Below are positions 51,408 through 59,732 of a stretch of 64,000 bases of DNA, piece by piece. Within the stretch, counting starts at the first letter, position 1. The number at the start of each line of letters is the position of its first letter. Below the pieces are notes generated by a model that saw only the letters and a program-made list of their open reading frames with translations, made no database searches and was not told the origin of the DNA. The DNA is taken from the NCBI RefSeq assembly GCF_030929605.1, contig NZ_JAVFVS010000001.1, forward strand, positions 496,001 to 560,000, read 5' to 3'. The translations under genes and the position numbers were made by a program. Source of the stretch: Flavobacterium sp. LHD-80. Its GTDB lineage: Bacteria > Bacteroidota > Bacteroidia > Flavobacteriales > Flavobacteriaceae.

Positions 51408-51708
51408 AAGCGTTATATGTTAGCTGAATTTTAGTTGAAGTAAACTTGTAAAGTGTTTAAAAACAGATTATTACATTTATAAATATAAAGAATTTACTTC
51501 TTTTATTAACTAAATATCCGACGAAACGATACTTTAATCCGATTAAACGGCAACTTGTTGATTTTATGAATGTTGGAATAAAAAAATCACTAAATTTGAG
51601 TTACAATTGAAAGTTTTACCCCTTAAAAATCAACCATTTAATCTTTGATGACAAACTAATTTTGTGGCCTCTAAAAACAAATTATTTTAATCATTTAAGA
51701 ATTGAATT
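51408..51708. other. Interval between the YitT and PixA-family genes
   Basis: A 301-base region between divergent genes. It contains a -7 box TAATTTTG (51657-51664), 44 bases before the ATG of the PixA-family gene. Nothing else is recognised. Confidence 0.5.
51657..51664 (+). promoter_or_regulatory. Promoter -7 box of the PixA-family gene
   Basis: TAATTTTG matches TAnnTTTG; the leader to the ATG at 51709 would be about 40 bases. Confidence 0.5.
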
Positions 51709-52161
51709 ATGGGTAAAAATGTACAGATAGTTTTGACTGTTGATGCCAGCAGACTCTATCACATGACGAATCCTTCTCAGGATGATATTCACGACAATTG
51801 CACACTTTCTGATGATAACGACGGAATTAGCGATACCGGAAAAATAGTTGATTTTTTAAGCAATGTATATATTGCTCAAAATGTAGAATGGGTTGGTGAA
51901 TCAAAAGATGCAGGCTACGATATTGCAATTGACAGCATCGTTTATGATTTTGATTTAAATGATCCAACTGATATTTATTTTCTTGATGACGATATCACGA
52001 TCACTGGTTCTGGCGGAAAAAACAGCAAAGTAGTGGCGACAGTTAAAGATCAAGCTGATATTGCCGAAACAAACAATATTTACAAAATCAATTTCAGTAT
52101 TTACTACCAAAATAGTGTAAAAAAATTTCTAATCGATCCTAAATTAAGAGCTAACAGTTAA
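51709..52161 (+). CDS. AidA/PixA-family inclusion body protein
   Basis: A 150-residue protein. VQIVLTVDASRLYHMTNPSQD at the N terminus, DIAIDSIVYDFDLNDPTDIYFLDDDITITGSGG in the middle and IYKINFSIYYQN at the end are the conserved blocks of the AidA/PixA family. This family is named after the crystalline inclusion protein PixA of Xenorhabdus and AidA of plant-associated bacteria. It is acidic, without a signal peptide. Five bases separate it from the TPR/cyclase gene, so the two were probably co-transcribed. Its function is not known. Confidence 0.8.
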   Translation: MGKNVQIVLTVDASRLYHMTNPSQDDIHDNCTLSDDNDGISDTGKIVDFLSNVYIAQNVEWVGESKDAGYDIAIDSIVYDFDLNDPTDIYFLDDDITITGSGGKNSKVVATVKDQADIAETNNIYKINFSIYYQNSVKKFLIDPKLRANS

Positions 52162-52166
52162 GCATT

Positions 52167-53990
52167 TTGAGAAAAAGTATTTCAGTTACCAGAATTTGTT
52201 TTTTGATAATTGCAATTTGCTTTTTATCGGTTATTTGCCATGCTCAAAACCAAAAAATAGCCGATAGTTTACAGAAAATCTATAAAGAAAATACACTTTC
52301 CGGCGAAGCCAAACTTGAATTATTACGGAATTTATCTTTTAACGAAGTCAGTGACCTCAAGACTTCTTTAAAGTATGCCAATGAACTTATTAGCCTCTCA
52401 AAAAAAGAAAATAATTATCTCTATTTGCATCGCGGTTATCTGCAAAAAGGAAATTAGTACCGAGTTCTTGGCGATTTGAATACGGCACTCGAAGCCTATT
52501 TTAAAAGTAAAGATGCTGCAGTTCAAGCTGATTATCCCGCTGGCGAAGGTTCTGCTAATATGTCTATTGCCGATGTTTATTCGGTTATGGACAACACTTT
52601 AAGTGCCCAAATGTACTATAACAAAGCAATTTCTATTTTACGAAAAACAACCGATACAATTTCATTAGCGACTGCCTTATTGAACGCTGGAGAAGAATAT
52701 TCGAAAAGTAAAAAGTATGAAAATGCATTAGCCTATTATAAAGAGTCCGGTATTCTCTTTAAGAAGGCTAATTATTTAATTGGGACAGCTTATAATTTAG
52801 GGAATACCGGAATGCTTTATGCCGAGCAGGGAAAGGATGATTTGGCAATGAAAAATATAAATGAAGCGATCGCAATTCTGGAAAAATTAGAAGATTATTA
52901 CGCTATTTCCGATTATCTCACGTATATGTCCGACATTTATTTGAAACGAAATAATTGGAAAAAAGCTTTAGGTTATGCCGAAGAAAGTTTGAGTTTGGCG
53001 CAGAAATATGGATTAAAAGAACAGCTGAGCAATTCAAATTTAAAACTTTCAGAATTATATCAAAAATCAGGTGATTTTAGGGAATCACTACATTATTATA
53101 AAAACCATATTGTTTACAAAGACAGTGTAAATAATATTGAAATGGTTCAAAAAATGGCAGACATTCGAACGAATGCTGAAGTTGCCCAAAAACAAATCGA
53201 AGTCAACTTACTAAATCAGCAAAAAAAGACACAGAAAATTATTGCCATTTCGTCTATAATCTCTTTTATATTAGTGCTTTTACTGGCTTTTGGTTTGTAC
53301 CGAAGATATAAATTTGTGCATAAAACCAATAAAATTATCGCGAACGAAAGAAATCGATCCAATTCTTTATTGCTTAATATTCTTCCCGAAGAAACTGCTG
53401 CCGAACTAAAAGAAACCGGAAAAGTTGAAGCTAAAAAATTCGAATCGGTTACGGTTTTATTTACCGATTTTGAGGGATTTACAAGTTATTCTGAAAATTT
53501 ATCTCCAGAAATACTGGTACAAAGCGTGGATTATTATTTTTCAAAATTTGATCAGATTATCGAAAAATATGATTTAGAGAAAATAAAAACCGTTGGCGAT
53601 TCTTATATGTGCGCTGGCGGATTGCCGTATAAGTCTGATAATCATGCAAATTTAATGGTTCGTGCTGCTTTAGAAATGCTTAAATTTGTTGAAGACTCAA
53701 AATCAAATGTTGATTTTAACGGAACTCGGTTTAATATCAGAATCGGAATTAATTCGGGGCCTGTTGTTGCGGGAGTTGTAGGAACTAAAAAGTTTGCCTA
53801 CGATATTTGGGGAGATGCCGTAAATATTGCCTCAAGAATGGAATCGAATTCGGAATCCGGGAAAATTAATGTTTCTGAAAATACATTTGAATTGATAAAA
53901 GACAATTTTGATTGCAGTTATCGCGGTGAAATTCTAGTTAAAAATAAAGGCATGATGAAAATGTATTTTGTAAATCAGCGTTTGAATTAA
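52167..53990 (+). pseudogene. TPR-adenylate cyclase gene interrupted by an in-frame amber codon
   Basis: One reading frame from a TTG start at 52167 to 53990, broken only by TAG at 52455-52457. Part 1 (96 residues) has a signal peptide (ICFLIIAICFLSVICHAQ) and the first TPR; part 2 continues without shift (YRVLGDLNTALEAYF) with further TPRs, a membrane helix near 53239-53310 (IIAISSIISFILVLLLAFGLY) and a class III cyclase domain. The metal Asp residues (LFTDFEGF, VGDSYM), the adenine-selecting Lys (EKIKTVGD) and Asp (YDIWGD) and the Asn-Arg pair (VNIASR) are intact, so it is an adenylate rather than guanylate cyclase. It may be a recent pseudogene, a readthrough gene, or a sequencing error. 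An alternative TTG at 52476 could give a protein without the secretion signal. Confidence 0.82.
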
Positions 53991-53999
53991 AAATAGAAA

Positions 54000-54860
54000 A
54001 TGAAAGCTCCATATTTAATCACAAAAGAAGAAGTTTTAAAAATCTACAAACCTGTAAATCCGCAGACGCATAAAGGAATTCAAGGTCATGCAGTGATTAT
54101 TGGCGGAAGTTATGGTAAAATTGGAGCAGCCGTTTTAGCTTCAAAATCCTGTCTAAAATCTGGTTGCGGACTTGTAACTGCTTTTGTACCAAAATGCGGT
54201 TACCAAATACTCCAAATTTCAATTCCCGAAGTTATGGTTCTCACTGATGAAAATGCAAATTTCATTACCAATATTCATTTACCATTAGTGCCGCAGGCAA
54301 TCGGATTTGGACCTGGAATAGGAAAGGAGCTCGGAACCCAAAAAGCTTTATTTGAGTTTTTGAGAGTGAATAAAGCGCCTTTAGTTCTCGATGCCGATGC
54401 TTTGAACATCATTTCTGAAAATTTATCTTGGTTAGAATTAGTGCCCGAAAACACAATTTTGACACCTCATCCTAAAGAATTGGAACGCTTAATAGGCAAA
54501 TGGAATTCGGAAGCGGAGAAGTTTCAAAAAACAGTCTCTTTTTCAGAAAAGTATAAAGTTATCTTTGTGATGAAAGGCGCCCCGACACATATTATAAATA
54601 AAAATGAAATTTACGAAAATACAACCGGAAACGCAGCGCTTGCCACAGCAGGAAGCGGTGATGTTTTAACGGGAATTATAACAAGCTTATTAGCTCAAGG
54701 TTATGAACCAAAATACGCAGCAAAACTTGGCGTTTTTCTTCACGGTTTAACCGCTGATATTGCTTTGCCTAAAACAGGTTATGAATGTTTTATAGCCTCT
54801 GATATTATTGAGAATTTAGGAAAAGCTTTTCTTGAATTAGGAAATGTGCCAATTTTATAA
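54000..54860 (+). CDS. nnrD: ADP-dependent NAD(P)H-hydrate dehydratase
   Basis: A 286-residue ribokinase-fold enzyme that repairs hydrated NAD(P)H using ADP or ATP. The start has [24 protein letters not shown], the middle [11 protein letters not shown], and [25 protein letters not shown] is the nucleotide-binding signature. Only the dehydratase domain is present; the NnrE epimerase domain that is often fused is missing and must be elsewhere, if present. It follows the broken cyclase gene by nine bases. Confidence 0.92.
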   Translation: MKAPYLITKEEVLKIYKPVNPQTHKGIQGHAVIIGGSYGKIGAAVLASKSCLKSGCGLVTAFVPKCGYQILQISIPEVMVLTDENANFITNIHLPLVPQAIGFGPGIGKELGTQKALFEFLRVNKAPLVLDADALNIISENLSWLELVPENTILTPHPKELERLIGKWNSEAEKFQKTVSFSEKYKVIFVMKGAPTHIINKNEIYENTTGNAALATAGSGDVLTGIITSLLAQGYEPKYAAKLGVFLHGLTADIALPKTGYECFIASDIIENLGKAFLELGNVPIL

Positions 54861-54879
54861 TTAGATAATTTTATTGAGT

Positions 54880-54978
54880 TGTCACCCTGAGCGAAGTCGA
54901 AGGGGCGAAAGTAGCTCGACAAAGTAACTAAACTTTGTGGAATATCTTTGCGGTCCTTCGACTTCGCTCAGGATGACA
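54880..54978. repeat. Palindromic element with TGTCA/TGACA ends, copy 1
   Basis: A 99-base element starting TGTCACCCTGAGCGAAGTC and ending GACTTCGCTCAGGATGACA, a hairpin with arms of about 24 bases. The centre contains AGCTCGACAAAG and TTGCGG. The element at 56406-56505 has the same ends, the same length and the same central words, so they are probably related. Confidence 0.82.
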
Positions 54979-54998
54979 TAAAATGAGAATTAATCTAC

Positions 54999-55066
54999 GT
55001 GATCTGCAAAATCTGCGTGAACAAATCTTCGCGTTCTTTGCGTAAACCTTCGCGAACTTTGCGTTA
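54999..55066. repeat. AACTTTGCG-type intergenic repeat
   Basis: Units such as ATCTGCAAAATCTGCGTGAAC and CTTCGCGAACTTTGCGTTAA, upstream of the HipA-like gene. Related words appear in 46838-46922, 56354-56381 and 56560-56592. Confidence 0.6.
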
Positions 55067-55129
55067 AAATAAATCTTCCCAGTTAAAAAAATCTAAAATC
55101 TATCCTCTGAAATCTAAAATCAAAAATCG

Positions 55130-55137
55130 TAAGTTTG
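55130..55137 (+). promoter_or_regulatory. Promoter -7 box of the HipA-like/DUF3037 operon
   Basis: TAAGTTTG matches TAnnTTTG and lies only four bases before the ATG at 55142, so a leaderless mRNA is expected. Confidence 0.65.
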
Positions 55138-55141
55138 TAAT

Positions 55142-55924
55142 ATGAAAAATAACTTCGATCTCAGAACGGTAAACGTCATGCGATACATTACGCCACTGCG
55201 CGAAGGCGGTTCTTTACCCGCTTTGGCAGAAGCCGATGACGATTTTAAATACGTATTAAAATTTAGAGGTGCCGGACACGGCGTAAAAGCTCTTATAGCC
55301 GAATTAGTTGGCGGACATATAGCAAAAGCCTTAAAACTTCAACTTCCCGAATTAGTTTTCGCCAATCTCGACGAAGCTTTCGGAAGAACCGAAGCGGATG
55401 AAGAAATTCAGGATTTATTGCAAGGAAGTCAAGGATTAAATTTGGCGCTTCATTTTTTGTCAGGCGCGATTACTTTTGATCCTGTTGTTACGACTGTCGA
55501 TGCCAAATTAGCGTCGCAAATTGTTTGGCTTGACGCTTACATCACAAACGTTGATAGAACTTTCAAAAACACCAATATGTTGATCTGGCATAAAGAATTA
55601 TGGCTGATTGATCATGGCGCATGTTTGTATTTTCATCATTCTTGGAACAATTGGGAACAACATGCTAAAAGTCCGTTTGCATTGATAAAAGATCACGTTT
55701 TATTACCTCAAGCTTCACTTTTAAAAGAAGTCGATGCCGAATTTAAAGCAATTTTGACTCCAGAAGTTTTAGCAGAAATTGTAAATACGATTCCGTTAGA
55801 CTGGTTGCAATGGGAAGATGCCGATGAAACGCCAGAAGCATTACGAAACGTGTATTTGCAGTTTTTAAAGACAAGATTAGAGAATTCAGAAATATTTGTA
55901 AATCAGGCTCAAAATGCAAGATAA
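55142..55924 (+). CDS. HipA-like kinase family protein
   Basis: A 260-residue protein. KYVLKFRGAGHGVKALIAELVGGHIAKALKL resembles the N-lobe of HipA-type kinases with an ATP-binding Lys, and LDAYITNVDRTFKNTNMLIW followed by LWLIDHGACLYFH resembles the catalytic loop (N-D-R) and a metal-binding D-H-G. It lacks the N-terminal HipA domain found in HipBA toxins. It overlaps the DUF3037 gene by 11 bases; this pairing recurs in other bacteria. Whether it phosphorylates proteins is unknown. Confidence 0.82.
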   Translation: MKNNFDLRTVNVMRYITPLREGGSLPALAEADDDFKYVLKFRGAGHGVKALIAELVGGHIAKALKLQLPELVFANLDEAFGRTEADEEIQDLLQGSQGLNLALHFLSGAITFDPVVTTVDAKLASQIVWLDAYITNVDRTFKNTNMLIWHKELWLIDHGACLYFHHSWNNWEQHAKSPFALIKDHVLLPQASLLKEVDAEFKAILTPEVLAEIVNTIPLDWLQWEDADETPEALRNVYLQFLKTRLENSEIFVNQAQNAR

Positions 55925-56297
55925 TCACTTATACGAATATGCTGTGATTCGTGTTGTGCCAAGGGTAGAGCGCGAAGAATTCCTGAATATCGGAATCATT
56001 TTGTTTTGCAAAAAAGCCAAGTTTATAAAAGTCCTTTTTCATTTAAATAAAGAAAAAATAGAAACACTTTCTAACGATTTTGATATCGAACAATTAGAGT
56101 GCAATTTAACTTCTTTAGAAAAAATCACAAACGGAGCCAAAGACGGCGGTCCAATCGCTGCATTTGAGATTCCAGAACGTTTTCGCTGGTTAACCGCAAT
56201 TAGAAGTTCTGCGATACAAACGTCGAGACCTCATCCGGGTTTGTGTCAGGATTTAGAGAAAACGATTCAACGTTTGTTTATAGAACTTGTTTTGTAA
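55914..56297 (+). CDS. DUF3037 protein
   Basis: A 127-residue protein. YEYAVIRVVPRVEREEFLNIGIILFCKK is the DUF3037 signature, and RFRWLTAIRSSAIQTSRPHPGLC completes it. The first 11 bases lie within the end of the HipA-like gene, so the two are translationally coupled and probably act together. No biochemical role is known for the family. Confidence 0.85.
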   Translation: MQDNHLYEYAVIRVVPRVEREEFLNIGIILFCKKAKFIKVLFHLNKEKIETLSNDFDIEQLECNLTSLEKITNGAKDGGPIAAFEIPERFRWLTAIRSSAIQTSRPHPGLCQDLEKTIQRLFIELVL

Positions 56298-56599
56298 ACT
56301 GTTTTGAAACCATATAAGTTATATAAGATAATTTAAGGTTTGGCTTAAAATAATCTCGCAAAGACGCAGAGTCGCAAAGTTTTTAGACAAAGTTTTCATA
56401 TAGTTTGTCATTTCGACGGAGGAGAAATCTCCACGAGAAGCTCTACAAAGATTGGATTCTCGTTGCGGAGTTACTTGCGGAGATTTCTCCTCCGTCGAAA
56501 TGACAAGATTGAGGGTAATGCTTGAGATAAAAAACTCCACTTCTTTGTGAGATTGTAAAAAGAAACTTAGTGTCTTCGTGCCTTCGTGGCAAAAAAAAA
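56298..56599. other. Repeat-filled interval between DUF3037 and HutD genes
   Basis: This 302-base gap between convergent genes consists mainly of repeats: TCTCGCAAAGACGCAGAGTC at about 56354, the 100-base palindrome at 56406-56505, and TTCGTGCCTTCGTGGC near 56575. No gene is seen. Confidence 0.7.
56406..56505. repeat. Palindromic element with TGTCA/TGACA ends, copy 2
   Basis: A 100-base element beginning TGTCATTTCGACGGAGGAG and ending CTCCTCCGTCGAAATGACA, with arms of about 27 bases. The central part has AGCTCTACAAAG and TTGCGG like copy 1. It sits between convergent genes, where it may act as a terminator or as an RNA-stabilising hairpin. Confidence 0.85.
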
Positions 56600-57148
56600 T
56601 TAAAAATCCAATATCCCAGCGAGACATTCATTAGAAAATTGAATCATTACATTTTCCTTTTCTTGATTTTCAACTACCAATAAATCATAAGGTTCCAAAT
56701 GGTATGGCTTCTCATTAATTTTAATAACTGTTGTCTGTAAAGAAAATAAAATTAGTATTTCAGCATTATAATGTTGCTCACTATTCGTTATTATCAGTTT
56801 GTGGTGGCTTATTTTTTCAGAAACCATCCAATTAAAATCAATCCCTTTTGTATAAGAAGCTACGTCATCACCTGAATTAAATTCCATGATTTCATATTTC
56901 TCATACGTTCTTTTCTCTTTATTTATTTCGATATCTAAGCGATCATCAAGCATAACCAAATATCGATGATAGCCTTTAAATTTGGTAAACTCTGAAGGAG
57001 TTTGTTCTATTGTAGCACTGCTTATTCTGAATAAAAAATCTCTATCAGCATAGTTTGCTGTTTTCGGATAAATCATATATTCATATGTCAATCCACCACT
57101 CCAAACGGAAGCTTTGCTACTTTTTTTAGGTAAAAGCTGTATGTTCAT
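56600..57148 (-). CDS. HutD/Ves family cupin-like protein
   Basis: A 182-residue protein with the HutD/Ves layout: SSKASVWSGGLTYEYMIYP at the start, FLFRISSATIEQTPSEFTKFKGYHRYLVMLDD in the middle, and a second cupin-like half. HutD is associated with histidine use in some bacteria and Ves with cold or stress response; no hut gene is near. The function is open. It is 15 bases downstream of the GNAT gene stop and on the same strand. Confidence 0.85.
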   Translation of the reverse strand: MNIQLLPKKSSKASVWSGGLTYEYMIYPKTANYADRDFLFRISSATIEQTPSEFTKFKGYHRYLVMLDDRLDIEINKEKRTYEKYEIMEFNSGDDVASYTKGIDFNWMVSEKISHHKLIITNSEQHYNAEILILFSLQTTVIKINEKPYHLEPYDLLVVENQEKENVMIQFSNECLAGILDF

Positions 57149-57163
57149 TTGTTCTCTAAATTC

Positions 57164-57670
57164 TTAAAGCTTCTTTTCCAAAAATATAAACTCCAAAGGC
57201 TCTTCAGAAACCGTAACATGAATACCACTTTCCGGGAAAGCTTCTCTTTCGCCTGTATCTACATAACCGTGACGTTTGTACCACGCAATAAGTTCTTCAC
57301 GAACCGAAATAACCGTCATAATAATACTCGACAAATTCAAAGATTTAGCATGATTTTCGGCTTCAGCCAAAAGCTTTTTTCCGATGCCACTGTTTTGAAG
57401 TTCAGGAGAAACCGTCAACATTCCTAAATACAATTGATTTCCTTTTTCAACCAATAAAACCGAACCGATAATTTTGTCATTTTCAGTAAATTTCAGAATC
57501 GTATTTTTTGAATCAAGAAAAATTTCTGTCATTTCCTCATCGTCAGTTCTTTTTCCTTCTAATAAATGCGCTTCGGTTGTCCAGCCTTTTTTTGAAGTTT
57601 CACCTCTATAAGCTGAATTTATTAAAGTTACTAATGCAGGAATATCTTCGAGTAATGCTTTTGTGATCAT
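57164..57670 (-). CDS. GNAT family N-acetyltransferase
   Basis: A 168-residue acetyltransferase. The acetyl-CoA site is LGMLTVSPELQNSGIGKKLLAEAENHA (motif A, Q-x-x-G-x-G), followed by WYKRHGYVDTGEREAFP (motif B). The ATG at 57670 (MITKALLED) is the likely start; seven codons upstream is another ATG. Substrate unknown. It is first in a two-gene unit with the HutD-like gene. Confidence 0.9.
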   Translation of the reverse strand: MITKALLEDIPALVTLINSAYRGETSKKGWTTEAHLLEGKRTDDEEMTEIFLDSKNTILKFTENDKIIGSVLLVEKGNQLYLGMLTVSPELQNSGIGKKLLAEAENHAKSLNLSSIIMTVISVREELIAWYKRHGYVDTGEREAFPESGIHVTVSEEPLEFIFLEKKL

Positions 57671-57688
57671 GTTATTTATAAGTGTTTT

Positions 57689-57819
57689 CAATTGCCTACA
57701 GCTTTAGCTGTAGGGACAAAGTTAGGCTAGAAAATGGCTTCAGCCTAATTTTTTATGCTTTTGGCTAAAGCCGATTTATCCTTAAAAACAAAACCTCCAG
57801 CTAAAGCTGGAGGCAATTG
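57689..57819. repeat. MITE-like palindromic element, copy 1
   Basis: A 131-base element with terminal inverted repeats CAATTGCC/GGCAATTG that continue as imperfect arms (CTACAGCTTTAGCTG / CCAGCTAAAGCTGG). Inside is a second palindromic pair (ATGGCTTCAGCC / GGCTAAAGCC). The copy at 59531-59660 has the same layout. The two copies flank the S10 carboxypeptidase gene. Confidence 0.85.
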
Positions 57820-57845
57820 ATTTATATGTGTTAAAAAAATCAGAT

Positions 57846-59378
57846 TTAATATTTTGCAGGTTCACTCGGTTTAGGCAGTGATTGCTTTATAAATGTTCTT
57901 ATGTCTTCATTTGCAGTTTCTAGGTCAGCTTTTCTCAAATACATCATATGACCGCTTCTGTAGCCTTTCCATGACATTCTATCCATTAGTTTTCCACTCG
58001 GATCAATTTGCCATAAATCATATTTAGCATTAAAATAGTCACAAGCACCATCATAATATCCTGATTGTACCATTACATGTAAATACGGATTTTGTGCCAT
58101 GGCTTGTCTTAAGTTTTCACCTGTTTTATCATTAGATCTGTCCCACGGATGCACAGGGCCAAACATATTGTATTTAAAGTCGGTTTTGTAATTAAGATTA
58201 TTACGTACATACATATTGATTGCAGGTGTAAACGAATGCAACCAAGACGTAAGTTCGGCATTAAAATCAACGCTTTCTCCAGCGTCTTTGCGGTCAATTC
58301 CTTTGTATCTTGAATCAAGTCTTCCTACTGTATAACCTTTGTCTCTTAATAGTTCCTTCCAAAAATAATCATAAGGAACATCTAAATTGTTTTGAAGGAT
58401 AACTTTCTCTGAAATACCAGAATAACGTGCTATTTTAGATGCCATTTCTTTTCTTTTTTGTTCTTCCAAAAATCCTCCTTTTGATAATGCCGGAAGAAGT
58501 TCATTTATAGTAAAATCTTCAACTTCGGGCAACATATCAGTTAGATCTTTATTTTGAAGATCAGGACTAAGCGCTTTGTGATACCAGGCAGTTGCTGCAA
58601 AATATGGCAATTTCAGCGCAGCATCAGACACAACACCGCGAGTTATTCCTAAATCAGTAGGCGATACTAAAATCACTCCATTAAGATACATCCATTGATT
58701 GTTTTGCAATTGAAGCGCTAATCCAGAAACACGAGTTGTACCATAACTTTCACCTATCAAGTATTTAGGCGAAGCCCAACGATTAGTGCGGGTTACAAAA
58801 CCATTGATCCAATCGGCTAGGTATTTAATGTCGGCATTTACACCAAAGAATTTTGTAGTTGGGATTTCTTTGCTTGTTGGTCTAGAATACGCTGTGTTAA
58901 CAGGGTTTACAAAAACAATATCAGCAATATCCAAGATAGAATACGGGTTTTCTTTTATTCCGTAAGGTTGTAAAGGATAGCCTTCGTCATCAATATTCAA
59001 CAATTTTGGTCCTGTATAAGCAATTTCCATCCAAACCGAAGCAGAACCAGGACCACCATTAAATGAAATCACTAAAGGACGAGAATCTCTATCTTTTACA
59101 TCAGAACGTTCATAGTAGGTATAGAATAATCCGGCAATTGCTTTTCCGTCTTCATCCCAAACAGGCATAGTACCTGCTGTTGCTTTATATGCAACTTTTT
59201 GACCTTTTATTGTGGTTGTATGATTGGTGACAACTTGAGAATCTGGATTGAAAGTAAGATTAGCAGGTGAATTTTCTTCTTTTGCAGCAGGTGTTTTCGG
59301 TTTTGAATCTGGTTTTGATTCCTGAGCGTAGGCAGTAAAAAATCCAACTATAAGAAATGAAAGTAATGCTTTTTTCAT
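57846..59378 (-). CDS. S10 family serine carboxypeptidase
   Basis: A 510-residue secreted peptidase with signal peptide (MKKALLSFLIVGFFTAYAQ) and an alpha/beta-hydrolase core. The motifs are FNGGPGSASVWMEI (oxyanion hole), LIGESYGTTR with the nucleophilic Ser, a catalytic Asp candidate in GYYDGACDYF and the His in RSGHMMYLR. It removes C-terminal residues from peptides, probably in the periplasm or outside. Both sides carry a copy of the same palindromic element. Confidence 0.92.
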   Translation of the reverse strand: MKKALLSFLIVGFFTAYAQESKPDSKPKTPAAKEENSPANLTFNPDSQVVTNHTTTIKGQKVAYKATAGTMPVWDEDGKAIAGLFYTYYERSDVKDRDSRPLVISFNGGPGSASVWMEIAYTGPKLLNIDDEGYPLQPYGIKENPYSILDIADIVFVNPVNTAYSRPTSKEIPTTKFFGVNADIKYLADWINGFVTRTNRWASPKYLIGESYGTTRVSGLALQLQNNQWMYLNGVILVSPTDLGITRGVVSDAALKLPYFAATAWYHKALSPDLQNKDLTDMLPEVEDFTINELLPALSKGGFLEEQKRKEMASKIARYSGISEKVILQNNLDVPYDYFWKELLRDKGYTVGRLDSRYKGIDRKDAGESVDFNAELTSWLHSFTPAINMYVRNNLNYKTDFKYNMFGPVHPWDRSNDKTGENLRQAMAQNPYLHVMVQSGYYDGACDYFNAKYDLWQIDPSGKLMDRMSWKGYRSGHMMYLRKADLETANEDIRTFIKQSLPKPSEPAKY

Positions 59379-59732
59379 AAAATTTTTGGGTATTATTATT
59401 TTGATGTTTTGAATTTGGGATTGTTGATTAAAGTTTTTAAAGATATAAAAAAATTATAAGTGATGATTCTTAGACTTAAAGAAGGATGACATCTTTTTAT
59501 GAAAGTGTTTAATAAGGAGGCTCTTTTTTTAATTGCCTCCAGCTTTAGCGGGGGGAATAAAATTACAGTTGAAAAATGGCTTTAGCCGAATCTATAATGT
59601 TTTGGCTAAAGCCGAATCTTACTCAAAATACAAACCTCCAGCTCAAGCTGGAGGCAATTGATTTTTACTTGCTACAAGCAAATATTCAAATAAAATTTTT
59701 GAAATTTGTATAGAACACAAAATCAAGAAAGT
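59379..59732. other. Interval with a MITE-like element before the methyltransferase-like gene
   Basis: The region between the divergent S10 and methyltransferase-like genes holds the second MITE-like element (59531-59660). The rest is AT-rich; no coding sequence was recognised. Confidence 0.6.
59531..59660. repeat. MITE-like palindromic element, copy 2
   Basis: AATTGCCTCCAGCTTTAGC at the left end and GCTCAAGCTGGAGGCAATT at the right end form the terminal inverted repeats. Inside are AATGGCTTTAGCCG and TTGGCTAAAGCCGA. No open reading frame is present, so it would depend on an outside enzyme if it moves. Confidence 0.87.

Noticed and set aside
54861..55141. Possible non-coding RNA gene between nnrD and the HipA-like gene
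   Set aside because: The structure is fully explained by repeat elements that recur elsewhere in the window.
57149..57427. Plus-strand frame of 92 codons opposite the GNAT gene
   Set aside because: It is antisense to a gene with clear acetyl-CoA motifs and has the composition of a shadow frame.
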